Positions 33,313 to 41,642 of a stretch of DNA of 41,642 nt are shown piece by piece. Source of the stretch: Candidatus Poribacteria bacterium. Lineage in GTDB: Bacteria > Poribacteria > DTPJ01 > WJIO01. The notes beneath the pieces are model-generated. The model had not been told where the DNA came from and did no database searches. It was given only the letters and a program-made list of their open reading frames with translations. The DNA lies in contig WJIO01000049.1 in NCBI GenBank assembly GCA_014730235.1, positions 1 through 41,642 of the forward strand, read 5' to 3'. Numbering within the stretch: the stretch's first letter is position 1; each line of letters opens with the position of its first letter. The translations under genes were made by a program, and so were the position numbers.

Positions 33313-34539
33313 TCAGAATTCTTTTACTGCTTTGAAGAATGCCTGATCATACTTAGATATACATACATTTCTGGAAAAATGTTTTTCAGCAAAACTTCTG
33401 GCATTTTTACCGAATTTTTCTCTCAAATTTGTTTTTTCATATAAATTAATTATTGCTTTAGCAAGTTCTTCCGGATTGTCAGATTCAACACAATATCCAC
33501 ATTTTGCAGCTTTAATAACCTTTGGCACCTCTCCTGACAGATCAACACTGGCTAATACAGGTCTTCCGCTTGCCATTATACTTTGAAGCTTGCCAGGGAT
33601 TGCTGTTTTCAATTCACCTTTTAAAGTTACAAGACATACATCAGATGCTGCTAAGACCTGTGGATATATATGTTTTGGCTGCATAGGGAGAAATTTGACA
33701 TTTTGCAAATCCATTTCCTGAACCATATTTTCTAGTTTTGGCTTCTCTACACCATCTCCAACGAGAAGGAAAAGTATGTTTTTATATTCTTCAATTATTT
33801 TAGCACTGTGGATTACAGCATCAAGACCCTGGGCATATCCCATCACGCCTGCAAATGAGACAATAAAACTAGTACCTAGATCGTTATTGCGACGAAAATT
33901 ATTCAGCCTCTCTGATGGTTTTATTGTATCTGTATCAACCCAATTGGGTATAATAATTATATTTTCATCTGGAACATTATTTTTTAAAAGGTGTTGTTTA
34001 TTTCCATCTGAATATACGGTGAAATAATCTACTCTTTTATACACCCATTTTTCAAGTAAGCGAGAAATTGCTATTATTACCGGATTTTTTAATATACCAA
34101 TATCAATTAGACACTGTGGATATACGTCCTGCATATTAAAAAAAAAGGGTATTTTCTTTAATCTTTTAAGGAAATAGCCAGAAATTCCTAAAGTTAATGG
34201 AGGGGAATAAATCAAAACAACATCTTGCTTTCTGGATAAAAGTCCACCTATGAAGAAAGAAATAGCTTCAAAAAAATGAGAAAAAGTTCTTACCATTGGT
34301 ATTGTTCTCGGCAGTGGAATAGTAGCCAACCTAATAACATTTACATTATTCATTTTTTCTCTAAGAAATAACTTATGTCTGTATTTTTTATCCACTTCAC
34401 GAATTGCATAACTGGGAAAACCAGTAACCACAGTTACCTGATGTCCTAGATTAACCAGGCTTTCAGCAAGCTCATAAAAGAGGTGAGCTACAGATCTTAT
34501 TTCTGGTGGAAAACCATTCACCAATATTAAAATCTTCAT
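33313..34539 (-). CDS. Glycosyltransferase family 4, WbuB/WcaI-like
   Basis: 408 residues with a GT-B fold: N-terminal MKILILVNGFPPEIRSVAHL, then LIYSPPLTLGISGYFLKR, NMQDVYPQCLIDIGILKNP, the linker IIPNWVDTDTIKPS and the donor site SFAGVMGYAQGLDAVIHSA with IPGKLQSIMASGRPVLA and SGEVPKVI. MQDVYPQ and the overall pattern place it near WbuB, the L-fucosaminyltransferase that accompanies fnlABC in E. coli. It would add an amino-deoxy sugar to the lipid-linked repeat on the cytoplasmic face. The donor is inferred from the neighbouring pathway. Confidence 0.82.
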   Translation of the reverse strand: MKILILVNGFPPEIRSVAHLFYELAESLVNLGHQVTVVTGFPSYAIREVDKKYRHKLFLREKMNNVNVIRLATIPLPRTIPMVRTFSHFFEAISFFIGGLLSRKQDVVLIYSPPLTLGISGYFLKRLKKIPFFFNMQDVYPQCLIDIGILKNPVIIAISRLLEKWVYKRVDYFTVYSDGNKQHLLKNNVPDENIIIIPNWVDTDTIKPSERLNNFRRNNDLGTSFIVSFAGVMGYAQGLDAVIHSAKIIEEYKNILFLLVGDGVEKPKLENMVQEMDLQNVKFLPMQPKHIYPQVLAASDVCLVTLKGELKTAIPGKLQSIMASGRPVLASVDLSGEVPKVIKAAKCGYCVESDNPEELAKAIINLYEKTNLREKFGKNARSFAEKHFSRNVCISKYDQAFFKAVKEF

Positions 34540-34652
34540 TAGACAACCTCTTATAGTTTTTATCCTATTATGGCTAAGTATTCAGTGTGACATATTTTTG
34601 GAGGGGAAATATCTATTAGCGGGAGTGAACTAAATAATTTCAAACATAAAAT

Positions 34653-36830
34653 TTATTCCATAGAAATATTAATATTTTCAGGAAGTCCGCTTTTTGCTGA
34701 TTCTATAATTTTGAAAGTTGTTATAGTTACGGCAATTGCTTCTCGGAAATCTTCCGGAACATGAGTGTTATTTTTTACCGCTGCAACAAATTCAGTCAGT
34801 TCAGTTTTATGACCTTTATCTTGGTGTCCACTAAATTTCTTTCGCTTACCATTAGTAACAATCTCAGCAGAAATAAAGTCATCTATAGCATAAACTGAAC
34901 CACCGCCAAATATTTCTATTCTTTCTTTTGGATATCGTTGATCTCCATTAGACAAATAATTAATAGTTCCTATAGAACCATCAGGAAAAGTAAGAATTGA
35001 AGATATATTATCCATATTTTCCAGAGTTTTACCATTTCGTCTCAACATATCGGTATAAACCTGATTAGGATAGAGTCCTATCATATATTGGATAAAATCA
35101 ACGAAGTGACATACTTCCCCCAGTATTCTACCTCCACCTTCCTCCATATCATGTACCCAACTATCCTTAGAAGTAGGTCCTGCATTAACGCGATAATTAA
35201 TAAACAAAGGGAATTTTCTGTTATGAAAGAATTTTTTAATTCTTCTGGCAAAAGGAGAGAATCTTCTGTTAAAGCCTACCATAATATTACCATTAAAAGA
35301 TTCCCATATGTTCATTACCTCTTCAAGCTGTTCCATAGATATAGCTAAAGGCTTTTCAACAAAAACATATTTACCTTTTTTTATTGCCTCGATAGCTATT
35401 ACCGGATGTAAATTATGTCTTGTAGCAACGAATATAGCATCTAATTCATCATCATTAAGCATTTCTTTATAATCTGATGTTACATAATTACATCCAAATT
35501 TTTTTCCGGCATCGGCAGCAGTTAATCCTGTCGCTGTTGCTATACATTTTATATCAACTGATTTTTGCTTTTTAAGAATAGGTAATAAAATACCTCTAGC
35601 AAAATTACCCGCACCTATTACACCTATATTAACTCGATCAGAAGTAACTTTTTTTGGTGTTTTTACTGAATCAGGTGATCTTATAACTATACTACTATTT
35701 AATTCTTCATTTATCTTGTATTTAAGTAAAATTGCCAGATATTTCTCCTGAGTTTTACCTGTTATTATATCATAAGCTTTTTGGGCTTCCTCAAAATCAA
35801 ATATATGTGTAATTAATTCCTTTGGTTTAACTTTATCTTCTGAAACCAAACGAAGAAATTCTTCCATGTTGCGTTTTTCAGTCCATCTGATATAACCAAT
35901 TGGATAATCTATACCTTTTTTTTCATAGTTTGTATCATGCCTACCTGGGCCATAAGACCTGGATAACCTGAGGTCTAACTCTTTTTTATAATATAAACCA
36001 CGAGGAACATCCATGCCAATTGCACCTACAACTACTATTCTTCCCTTATCTCTTGAGATCTGGCCAGCAAGCTCTATAGGGGAATTGTCAGTTGTAGCAG
36101 CGCTTATAATAACTGAATCAACACCCATTTCTCCGGAAAAATCATTACAAAAGTCAACAGCCTCTTCGGTATTGATAACGTTTTCATTTCCAAGCTGTCG
36201 GGCAATCTCTATTTTTTCTGAATTTATATCAATTCCTATCGTTCTACAACCATTAGCCTGTAGTAACTGAACAGTTATCTGACCAATTAGACCAAGACCT
36301 ATAACAGCGACAATGTCACCTAAATGTGGTTCTGCTCTTCTAATTCCCTGCAATGCTATAGAACCTAATGTTGTAAAGGCTGCATCCTGAAGGCTAACTC
36401 CCTCAGGTAATCTTACACATAGATTTTTGGGTACATATACTAATTCAGCATGATTCGCATAACCTGCCCCGGCACAAGCAACTTTTTCACCAACCTTAAA
36501 GCCGTTTACCTCTTCGCCTACTAATTCTACAACTCCCGATGAACTATAACCCAGCGGTATAGGCATATTCATTTGATCCATAACTCTACGAAAGGTATTT
36601 AAAACACCATCTCGTTTAACCTGTTCTAAAACTTGTTTAACTAAATCAGGTCTTTCCCTTGCCTTATCTAAAATACTTTTCTGTCCTAGGTCTAAAGTCA
36701 TTCGTTCAGTACCAGCACTTATTAAAGAATAACGGTTTCGCACCAATACACCACCGCTCTTTAATACTGGTACCGGAATATCTTCTACTGTTAATTCGCC
36801 GTTCTTTAAATTTTGAGTTAGTTGCTTCAT
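34653..36830 (-). CDS. Bi-domain oxidoreductase: alcohol-dehydrogenase-like plus Gfo/Idh/MocA
   Basis: 725 residues. About 1-375 is a medium-chain dehydrogenase with the nucleotide motif VIGLGLIGQ (177-185); the usual catalytic-zinc GHE segment is not visible. About 398-725 is a Gfo/Idh/MocA domain with VIGAGNFARG (404-413) and the catalytic-lysine motif VEKPLAI (491-497). This two-domain chain is a known protein type found in lipopolysaccharide and capsule clusters, often beside heparinase-like genes; the reaction is not known to me. It is the first gene of the minus-strand polysaccharide operon. It is followed by 113 bases and then the glycosyltransferase. Confidence 0.9.
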   Translation of the reverse strand: MKQLTQNLKNGELTVEDIPVPVLKSGGVLVRNRYSLISAGTERMTLDLGQKSILDKARERPDLVKQVLEQVKRDGVLNTFRRVMDQMNMPIPLGYSSSGVVELVGEEVNGFKVGEKVACAGAGYANHAELVYVPKNLCVRLPEGVSLQDAAFTTLGSIALQGIRRAEPHLGDIVAVIGLGLIGQITVQLLQANGCRTIGIDINSEKIEIARQLGNENVINTEEAVDFCNDFSGEMGVDSVIISAATTDNSPIELAGQISRDKGRIVVVGAIGMDVPRGLYYKKELDLRLSRSYGPGRHDTNYEKKGIDYPIGYIRWTEKRNMEEFLRLVSEDKVKPKELITHIFDFEEAQKAYDIITGKTQEKYLAILLKYKINEELNSSIVIRSPDSVKTPKKVTSDRVNIGVIGAGNFARGILLPILKKQKSVDIKCIATATGLTAADAGKKFGCNYVTSDYKEMLNDDELDAIFVATRHNLHPVIAIEAIKKGKYVFVEKPLAISMEQLEEVMNIWESFNGNIMVGFNRRFSPFARRIKKFFHNRKFPLFINYRVNAGPTSKDSWVHDMEEGGGRILGEVCHFVDFIQYMIGLYPNQVYTDMLRRNGKTLENMDNISSILTFPDGSIGTINYLSNGDQRYPKERIEIFGGGSVYAIDDFISAEIVTNGKRKKFSGHQDKGHKTELTEFVAAVKNNTHVPEDFREAIAVTITTFKIIESAKSGLPENINISME

Positions 36831-37665
36831 CCCACCATTTCCAAATTATATATAAAATTAAAATCTACAATTTAATAATAAATTTAAAGACTTAGCCTTA
36901 TTTTCATATACTATAAACATATCAAAGATATATCAAAAACCCCAACAATGGAACTATTTTTTTGAAATCGTTAAATCATTATTCAGTTTATTTATTATTT
37001 AAAGCTTTTCTTCTAATATATTAATAATCGGGGAAGCAAACAGGTAGAATAATGGTTAGCAAATACAATTCTTTGCGGAGATTATAGATAATAAAGCGGC
37101 ATATCCTTATTACATTTAATTATTAATACCATCATTACTATTCCTGATATAGTCTCGCAGGTTTATGAAATCCAGTTAAACTTTGTTATGAATATATAAA
37201 GCTTTAATTTCTCTGGTTTTTTTTAAAAATGAAAAATTTTAAACTCCTAGGATTCTCTAAATATATGTCAAAATTAACCTATATGAATAATTTTCAATAA
37301 ATACCTTATATTAGGGAATTAACAAGAAATGCCACAAATCCTTTCGTTGGCATAGTATACCTCATTTAAATAAGTATTGTCAACATAAATAAAAAGGCGC
37401 ATCAACAGCTATATTAGCTTTCACTCAAATGCATTTTTGACTCGATATGTATTTATGATATGGCAGAAGAAAAGACCTTTTAAATTTTTATTAATGCGCA
37501 TCTTTCTGTTAAAATGTTATTTTTCCGTAATAGATCAACATTACATAAAAAATAAAGTATAATATTGGAAGATAGTAATTGCTGAAAAATGCTGGTATAA
37601 TCTATATGCTTTTAAATTTATCTTAGAATTATATCAGAATCAATCATCAATATGAGGATAGAGAG
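36831..37665. other. 835-base AT-rich non-coding gap between divergent genes
   Basis: No convincing open frame and no RNA fold that I could name. The start of the minus-strand polysaccharide operon and the plus-strand beta-helix gene flank it. It is rich in A and T with scattered short palindromes such as ATGCGCAT (37494-37501). I saw no JUMPstart or ops sequence. An extended -10 promoter for the plus-strand gene is listed separately. Confidence 0.6.
37593..37601 (+). promoter_or_regulatory. Extended -10 promoter for the beta-helix gene
   Basis: TGGTATAAT (37593-37601) is a perfect TATAAT with the extended TGn motif, 64 bases upstream of the ATG at 37666. No good -35 at the usual distance, consistent with an extended -10 promoter. 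Confidence 0.5.
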
Positions 37666-39756
37666 ATGCGAATTTCAACGTTTATAGCAGCTTTAACATT
37701 AGTTTTTGTTACAATCATTTTAATATCAGGAGAGAATATTATGCCATTTGGTGCTTTAACAGCAGGAGGATTACCAGGACCTCCGGGTGAACCCGGAGAT
37801 TCAGTATATATCGAATATTCCGTTGATGGTACGTCTAATTGGCATACCATGTATGTCGCTGGTGATAAATACATGAGAGTAAGGATCGGTACGGATGGAG
37901 ATTGGTCGCCAGCTATGAAATTTATAGGGGATCAAGGCACTCCAGGATCAGGTAGTCTTACCGAAGAAACGGGTATTTATGTTGCCACTAATTATTCTGA
38001 TATTGCCACTGCTATTGCAGATATGCCAGAAGGAACTACTTTAATTATTCCACCAGGTCTGTATACGGTCAACAGCAAAATTACCGTTAATAAACGCATA
38101 CAGATATTCGGTACCAGTAATTACGGCACAAAGATATTTTGCAATGGAGATTTTACATTATTTGAAGTTACAGTTAATAATGTATACTTCAAAGACCTGG
38201 TAATAGGCTCGGACTCAATAGCAGCCAATACTGCTAACATACATTTCAAAAACACACATTACCATAAAGTAGAGAACGTAACTATGTATGGTGGCTATAT
38301 AGGTATATGGATGGAAGGTTCACTGCAATGTACTATTGAAGATTTTCGTACCGGTTTGTCAGGTCCCTTTGGTTCTACACCGGCTTTTGAATATGGTATA
38401 TATGGTAACAGAGATAATAGTGTCAGTATCAATGGATTATCAATAAAAAACCCACAGATGAACGGTGGAGGAAAATACGGTATATATATTAGTGATTCAG
38501 GAGAAGGCGACGGGCATATTATCGGTGGAGTTATTCAGGGATACTCTCATGGAGGTATTAACCTGACAAACGTAAAACAGGGATTTGAGATCAGATCCGT
38601 TCACTTGGAATCAGGGGTAAGCAAAATAACTCTGTCCGGATGTAATAACGTCAGAATATCAGGTTGTTTTATCGCCTCTAATGGTGGTATTATAGGAACG
38701 GGTTGCAAAGATATAACCGTTGATAACACATATGCGGCAAGCGGTATAATCTTCAATAACACTAATGACTCTGTAAGAATATCGAATTGTTCTACTAATA
38801 CCAAACCTATTGAAGTCGAAGCAACCAACAGCGAGATTTCCAACATCATAGATTACGGCAATTCAGAGTTTCATTGTTACGACACACAGGGCTTTCATCC
38901 AAATAAATCCTATCGGAACATGGTTGACGGTATGATGGAATCGTGGATAAATGGCATACCCTTAGGTTTTTCTGCATATCCATCCAGCGTATGTTTATCC
39001 AAATCTACCAATGCCAAATTCGGTAATTATTCATGCAAAGTTGAAAGAATAGCCGGCTATAATACTGTTTCTCTGGTCTATGAGTTGGATTATAACCGCT
39101 TCTGTAATCCTTTTGAAGATGGGCGCAGTAACGGATTGATGCTAACTGTCAGGGTGTGGGTATATGTGCCAGCCGTTAATTCCTATAGTCCACAAATAAC
39201 TTTACACTATCCACCTTATGATGGTTCTATTGCAACCCATTCCAGAACTTTTAGTGAACTTCCCACTGAACAATGGACGCCCATATCCGCTACATTTAGA
39301 ATGAAGAACAATACTACTTCATGCCGGATTCAAATCGGAGCGTGGGCAACGGGAGATATTGGGGATTACTGCCTCTTTGACGGTGTAGAAGTCGTCGAAG
39401 GTACTACATGTACTCCGATATATGACGACAGCAGGGGGGTTGTTGGTGACCTCCGGGTTGGTGGACGGTTTATCACCAGCAACATTATTACGACATCCGG
39501 TACTTCAACACCGTCTGTTGAATACGGTAACATATTGAAAACCAATAATTCCAGTCCTGTTACCATTACCAACTTTACCGACGGCGTTGAAGGGCAGGAG
39601 ATAAAAGTTATATTTGGGGATGGTAATACCAGTGTCAACTTTGGTAACGCTTATTTAAAAGGTAATAGCAGTAACCCTTTTACCGGAACGATAGGTGACC
39701 ATATGACTTGTATACTGGTTGATAATGTCTGGTATTGTGATGTAAGCAATAACTGA
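37666..39756 (+). CDS. Right-handed beta-helix protein resembling a phage tailspike
   Basis: 696 residues. An N-terminal hydrophobic segment (3-22, FIAALTLVFVTIILI) may be a signal peptide or anchor. A short collagen-like run of four G-X-Y triplets (GLPGPPGEPGDS) is followed by a small fibre-type module (YSVDGTSNWHTMYVAGDKYM, WSPAMKFIGDQG). About 105-400 is a parallel beta-helix of the pectate-lyase type (IIPPGLYTVNSKITVNKRIQI, NNVRISGCFI). About 420-590 is a CBM-like jelly roll. The C-terminus (EGQEIKVIFGDGNTSVNFGN, then HMTCILVDNVWYC) matches tailspike ends. A second start at 37741 has a better CAGGAGAG site and would delete the hydrophobic segment. Host adhesin or depolymerase are the alternatives; no catalytic residues can be assigned. 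Confidence 0.75.
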   Translation: MRISTFIAALTLVFVTIILISGENIMPFGALTAGGLPGPPGEPGDSVYIEYSVDGTSNWHTMYVAGDKYMRVRIGTDGDWSPAMKFIGDQGTPGSGSLTEETGIYVATNYSDIATAIADMPEGTTLIIPPGLYTVNSKITVNKRIQIFGTSNYGTKIFCNGDFTLFEVTVNNVYFKDLVIGSDSIAANTANIHFKNTHYHKVENVTMYGGYIGIWMEGSLQCTIEDFRTGLSGPFGSTPAFEYGIYGNRDNSVSINGLSIKNPQMNGGGKYGIYISDSGEGDGHIIGGVIQGYSHGGINLTNVKQGFEIRSVHLESGVSKITLSGCNNVRISGCFIASNGGIIGTGCKDITVDNTYAASGIIFNNTNDSVRISNCSTNTKPIEVEATNSEISNIIDYGNSEFHCYDTQGFHPNKSYRNMVDGMMESWINGIPLGFSAYPSSVCLSKSTNAKFGNYSCKVERIAGYNTVSLVYELDYNRFCNPFEDGRSNGLMLTVRVWVYVPAVNSYSPQITLHYPPYDGSIATHSRTFSELPTEQWTPISATFRMKNNTTSCRIQIGAWATGDIGDYCLFDGVEVVEGTTCTPIYDDSRGVVGDLRVGGRFITSNIITTSGTSTPSVEYGNILKTNNSSPVTITNFTDGVEGQEIKVIFGDGNTSVNFGNAYLKGNSSNPFTGTIGDHMTCILVDNVWYCDVSNN

Positions 39757-39773
39757 TGTTTATAGACGCTTGG

Positions 39774-39806
39774 GGGTATGGATATTAGCGTTAACTGTCC
39801 ATATCC
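39774..39806. terminator. Hairpin between convergent genes
   Basis: GGGTATGGA (39774-39782) pairs with TCCATATCC (39798-39806), nine base pairs with one G-U wobble and a 15-base loop. It covers the end of the minus-strand membrane protein gene and lies 18 bases after the beta-helix stop. No clear U-tract follows, so it is a weak terminator candidate. Confidence 0.4.
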
Positions 39807-41635
39807 TCAATCTTTAACAGTAAAACTCTGGTCTTTATATATCTTCTTAATACCCTCAGAGTTATGAGTTTTACGTCTTCCTGCATCATGACTGATACTC
39901 CTTCAGAATCTTTCAAAGCATGAATTAATCCTGCCATATTTTCCCCACCCGGCAAATGCTTCCAATTCCTGTCATCGTAAAAAATGTAATCAACCTGGAG
40001 ATTATGCAGTATAAATTTTAGCTCTTCTACACTATTAACTGAATTCCAATCAATCAATCCCGATAATTCCGGATCTGCTCTTAGATATGGTAAGTCTAAA
40101 TAGTATGTATGAGCGCTTCCAACAATCACCAGGATTTTCTTATTGTCACGAATATTCCGGTTAATCCATTTATATTGAGGATAGAGCCAGGTCGCCTGAT
40201 GATATTTGTCTATATCTCTATTGATATGGTATTCAAGAAAATCCAGAGAATAAATTATTGCGAATCCTAATCCAGCCAAAATACATAAACCAAGTAAAAT
40301 GTATGAAACCCTCCCTGCAATTGAATTCTTAATCCAGCTCCATTCACAAAAACTCACTACCATAATAGCGACTATAGGGAATATATAAAGGGCAAAACGT
40401 GGGTATAACTTGGGTTGTAATATATACCAGAATACAAGATATACAATGGTAATGGCTCGGTATGGAAATGCTAATGAACGACGAATGAATAGATATAACA
40501 GCCATAATAACCATGTCAAGGGTATTATGTGCCAGTATTTTGCCATGCTAATTATTGATTCGCCAATAGATGTTATGCTAATTTTCCCCTGCATACGGGA
40601 TGTAGCTGAATGTGTTACCTCATACAAGTAATCCTGCTCAACCCTAAATATATCCTGCATAAGAGGCCAGAAAGGATCTCCGGTATAATATGTATTGCGG
40701 ATAAGGAATGGGGAAGCTATAACTAAGGCAATGATAACCAGTGGGATTATTATCATATATTCCTTAAACGAATACTCTTTATCACGCATAGCCCAGTATG
40801 TAACTAGCATGTATATTGGGAAATATAATATTGCCTGATATTTTATACCTAATGCAAAACCTAATGATATATATGACAATACCAGATAAATCTTGTTAGA
40901 GTCTGTTTTATAATTTATGATTAGCAGTATACCCAGCAATACATAGAATATCATGGGAAAATCATTGGTAACTATTGTGGCTTCCTGAAAACATAACGGC
41001 GTGTATACTATAAACAACGCCAATAATGATAAATTTTTAATCTTCTCTGTACTGTATGATATATGTATTGTTATGAATAATACCAAAACAAAGTATATAT
41101 ATACTGCTAACTTGATCCCTGTTCCACCTACCAACATATATACAGGGATGAAGATGTAATGGAAATACTGGGGGAAATTGTAATGATAGTATGGACGAAA
41201 CACAAATCCCGAATGATTAACTGTATCTTTTACCTGCGCTAAATGGTATCTCATGGCATCAGCACTTCTTGGCGGAGTATAAGCGCAGGCCAATTGAAGT
41301 AATAATCCTAATATGAGAAGAAGCAAGAGAATAAGTTTATATCTACCTTTATATAGATCTTTTCGTAAAAACTTAACGTTTTCCCTGCCTGAATAGAGTA
41401 AATATCGCAAACCAAATATTCCCACTAAAGAGATAGCGATAAGTAATAATATCACAGGAATCCATGATACCAGTTTTACACTAACCAAGATAAACATAAT
41501 AATACCAACAAAAACCGATCCAGCTAAAAATCCCACAGGCAAAGCAATTAGTGGATTCAGTTTAAACCTTTTGATAAGAAAACAACCACAAGCAGTAAGA
41601 AAAAACATATATGTAAAAGTCACTAAAAAAGTCAT
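39791..41635 (-). CDS. Multi-pass membrane glycosyltransferase, GT-C/PMT-like; start near window edge
   Basis: 614 residues with about 12 membrane helices and a soluble C-terminal domain (about 490-614, with ILVIVGSAHTYYLDLPYLRA). The first extracytoplasmic loop carries PRSADAMRYHLAQVKDTVNH, the acidic loop-1 position where GT-C enzymes place their catalytic Asp, and HYNFPQYFHYIFIP. GT-C proteins use polyprenyl-linked sugars to glycosylate lipids or proteins in the periplasm. The ATG at 41635 lies 7 bases from the window end with no ribosome site visible, and the frame stays open to 41642, so the true start may lie outside. The substrate is unknown, but the nearby polysaccharide genes suggest surface glycan modification. 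Confidence 0.75.
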   Translation of the reverse strand: MTFLVTFTYMFFLTACGCFLIKRFKLNPLIALPVGFLAGSVFVGIIMFILVSVKLVSWIPVILLLIAISLVGIFGLRYLLYSGRENVKFLRKDLYKGRYKLILLLLLILGLLLQLACAYTPPRSADAMRYHLAQVKDTVNHSGFVFRPYYHYNFPQYFHYIFIPVYMLVGGTGIKLAVYIYFVLVLFITIHISYSTEKIKNLSLLALFIVYTPLCFQEATIVTNDFPMIFYVLLGILLIINYKTDSNKIYLVLSYISLGFALGIKYQAILYFPIYMLVTYWAMRDKEYSFKEYMIIIPLVIIALVIASPFLIRNTYYTGDPFWPLMQDIFRVEQDYLYEVTHSATSRMQGKISITSIGESIISMAKYWHIIPLTWLLWLLYLFIRRSLAFPYRAITIVYLVFWYILQPKLYPRFALYIFPIVAIMVVSFCEWSWIKNSIAGRVSYILLGLCILAGLGFAIIYSLDFLEYHINRDIDKYHQATWLYPQYKWINRNIRDNKKILVIVGSAHTYYLDLPYLRADPELSGLIDWNSVNSVEELKFILHNLQVDYIFYDDRNWKHLPGGENMAGLIHALKDSEGVSVMMQEDVKLITLRVLRRYIKTRVLLLKIEDMDS

Positions 41636-41642
41636 TAATTTC

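Noticed and set aside
36831-37665. A decayed gene or small RNA in the long non-coding gap
   Set aside because: No open frame, no conserved motif and no strong terminator hairpin was found, so I report only an AT-rich gap.

Overview
The window is an AT-rich bacterial segment (my eye estimate is 35-40% GC) from a Gram-negative-type organism. It encodes a PilB/GspE-type secretion ATPase, a Sec-exported solute-binding protein, a TtrS-like membrane sensor kinase and an O-antigen/capsule-type gene cluster. Two uroporphyrinogen-decarboxylase-like (MtaA-type) proteins and a DUF5060/DUF4038 glycosidase-like protein recall uncultured polysaccharide-degrading lineages such as Poribacteria or the Planctomycetes-Verrucomicrobia-Chlamydiae group. 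I cannot fix the phylum from sequence alone. TTG and GTG starts with good ribosome binding sites are frequent. No rRNA, tRNA or CRISPR array was seen.

Layout. (1) 1-9.06 kb, host signalling and transport: a partial solute-binding protein; a translationally coupled minus-strand operon of response regulator, zinc-ribbon protein and PilB/GspE ATPase; then, divergently, a 1628-residue hybrid histidine kinase with a PhnD-like sensor, five PAS-like domains, kinase core, two receiver domains and an HPt domain. (2) 9.1-10.73 kb: an MtaA-like gene and two copies of a small inverted-repeat element. (3) 10.73-25.6 kb: a tailed-phage structural and lysis module. It holds a small-terminase-like protein on the opposite strand, large terminase, portal, scaffold, a DUF5309/SU10-type capsid, a family 9 glycosyltransferase-like protein, neck proteins, a probable tail terminator/tube fusion, distal-tail and hub proteins, an M15 lysin and an XhlA-like holin. 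No integrase, repressor, replication gene, capsid protease or tape-measure gene is visible. (4) 25.6-28.3 kb, minus strand: the glycosidase-like protein and a second MtaA-like protein. (5) 28.3-36.8 kb, minus strand: a surface-polysaccharide operon whose content fits UDP-N-acetyl-L-fucosamine synthesis (dehydratase, reductase, 2-epimerase), with a 4-epimerase, a family 4 glycosyltransferase, a bi-domain oxidoreductase and a WecA-like initiating enzyme. (6) 36.8-41.6 kb: an 835-base non-coding gap, a right-handed beta-helix protein resembling a phage tailspike, and a GT-C-type membrane glycosyltransferase running to the window edge.

How it fits together. The host genes on both sides of the phage module are on the minus strand and related in kind, so the module appears to interrupt a minus-strand host region. 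Its compactness and missing lysogeny genes make it a candidate domesticated particle, gene-transfer-agent-like system, satellite or decayed prophage. A family of miniature inverted-repeat elements, two copies bounded by exact 8-bp direct repeats and with ISL3-like ends, is scattered at and inside the left part of the module. Regions 5 and 6 together look like a cell-surface glycan locus with a linked glycan-binding or glycan-cleaving beta-helix protein.
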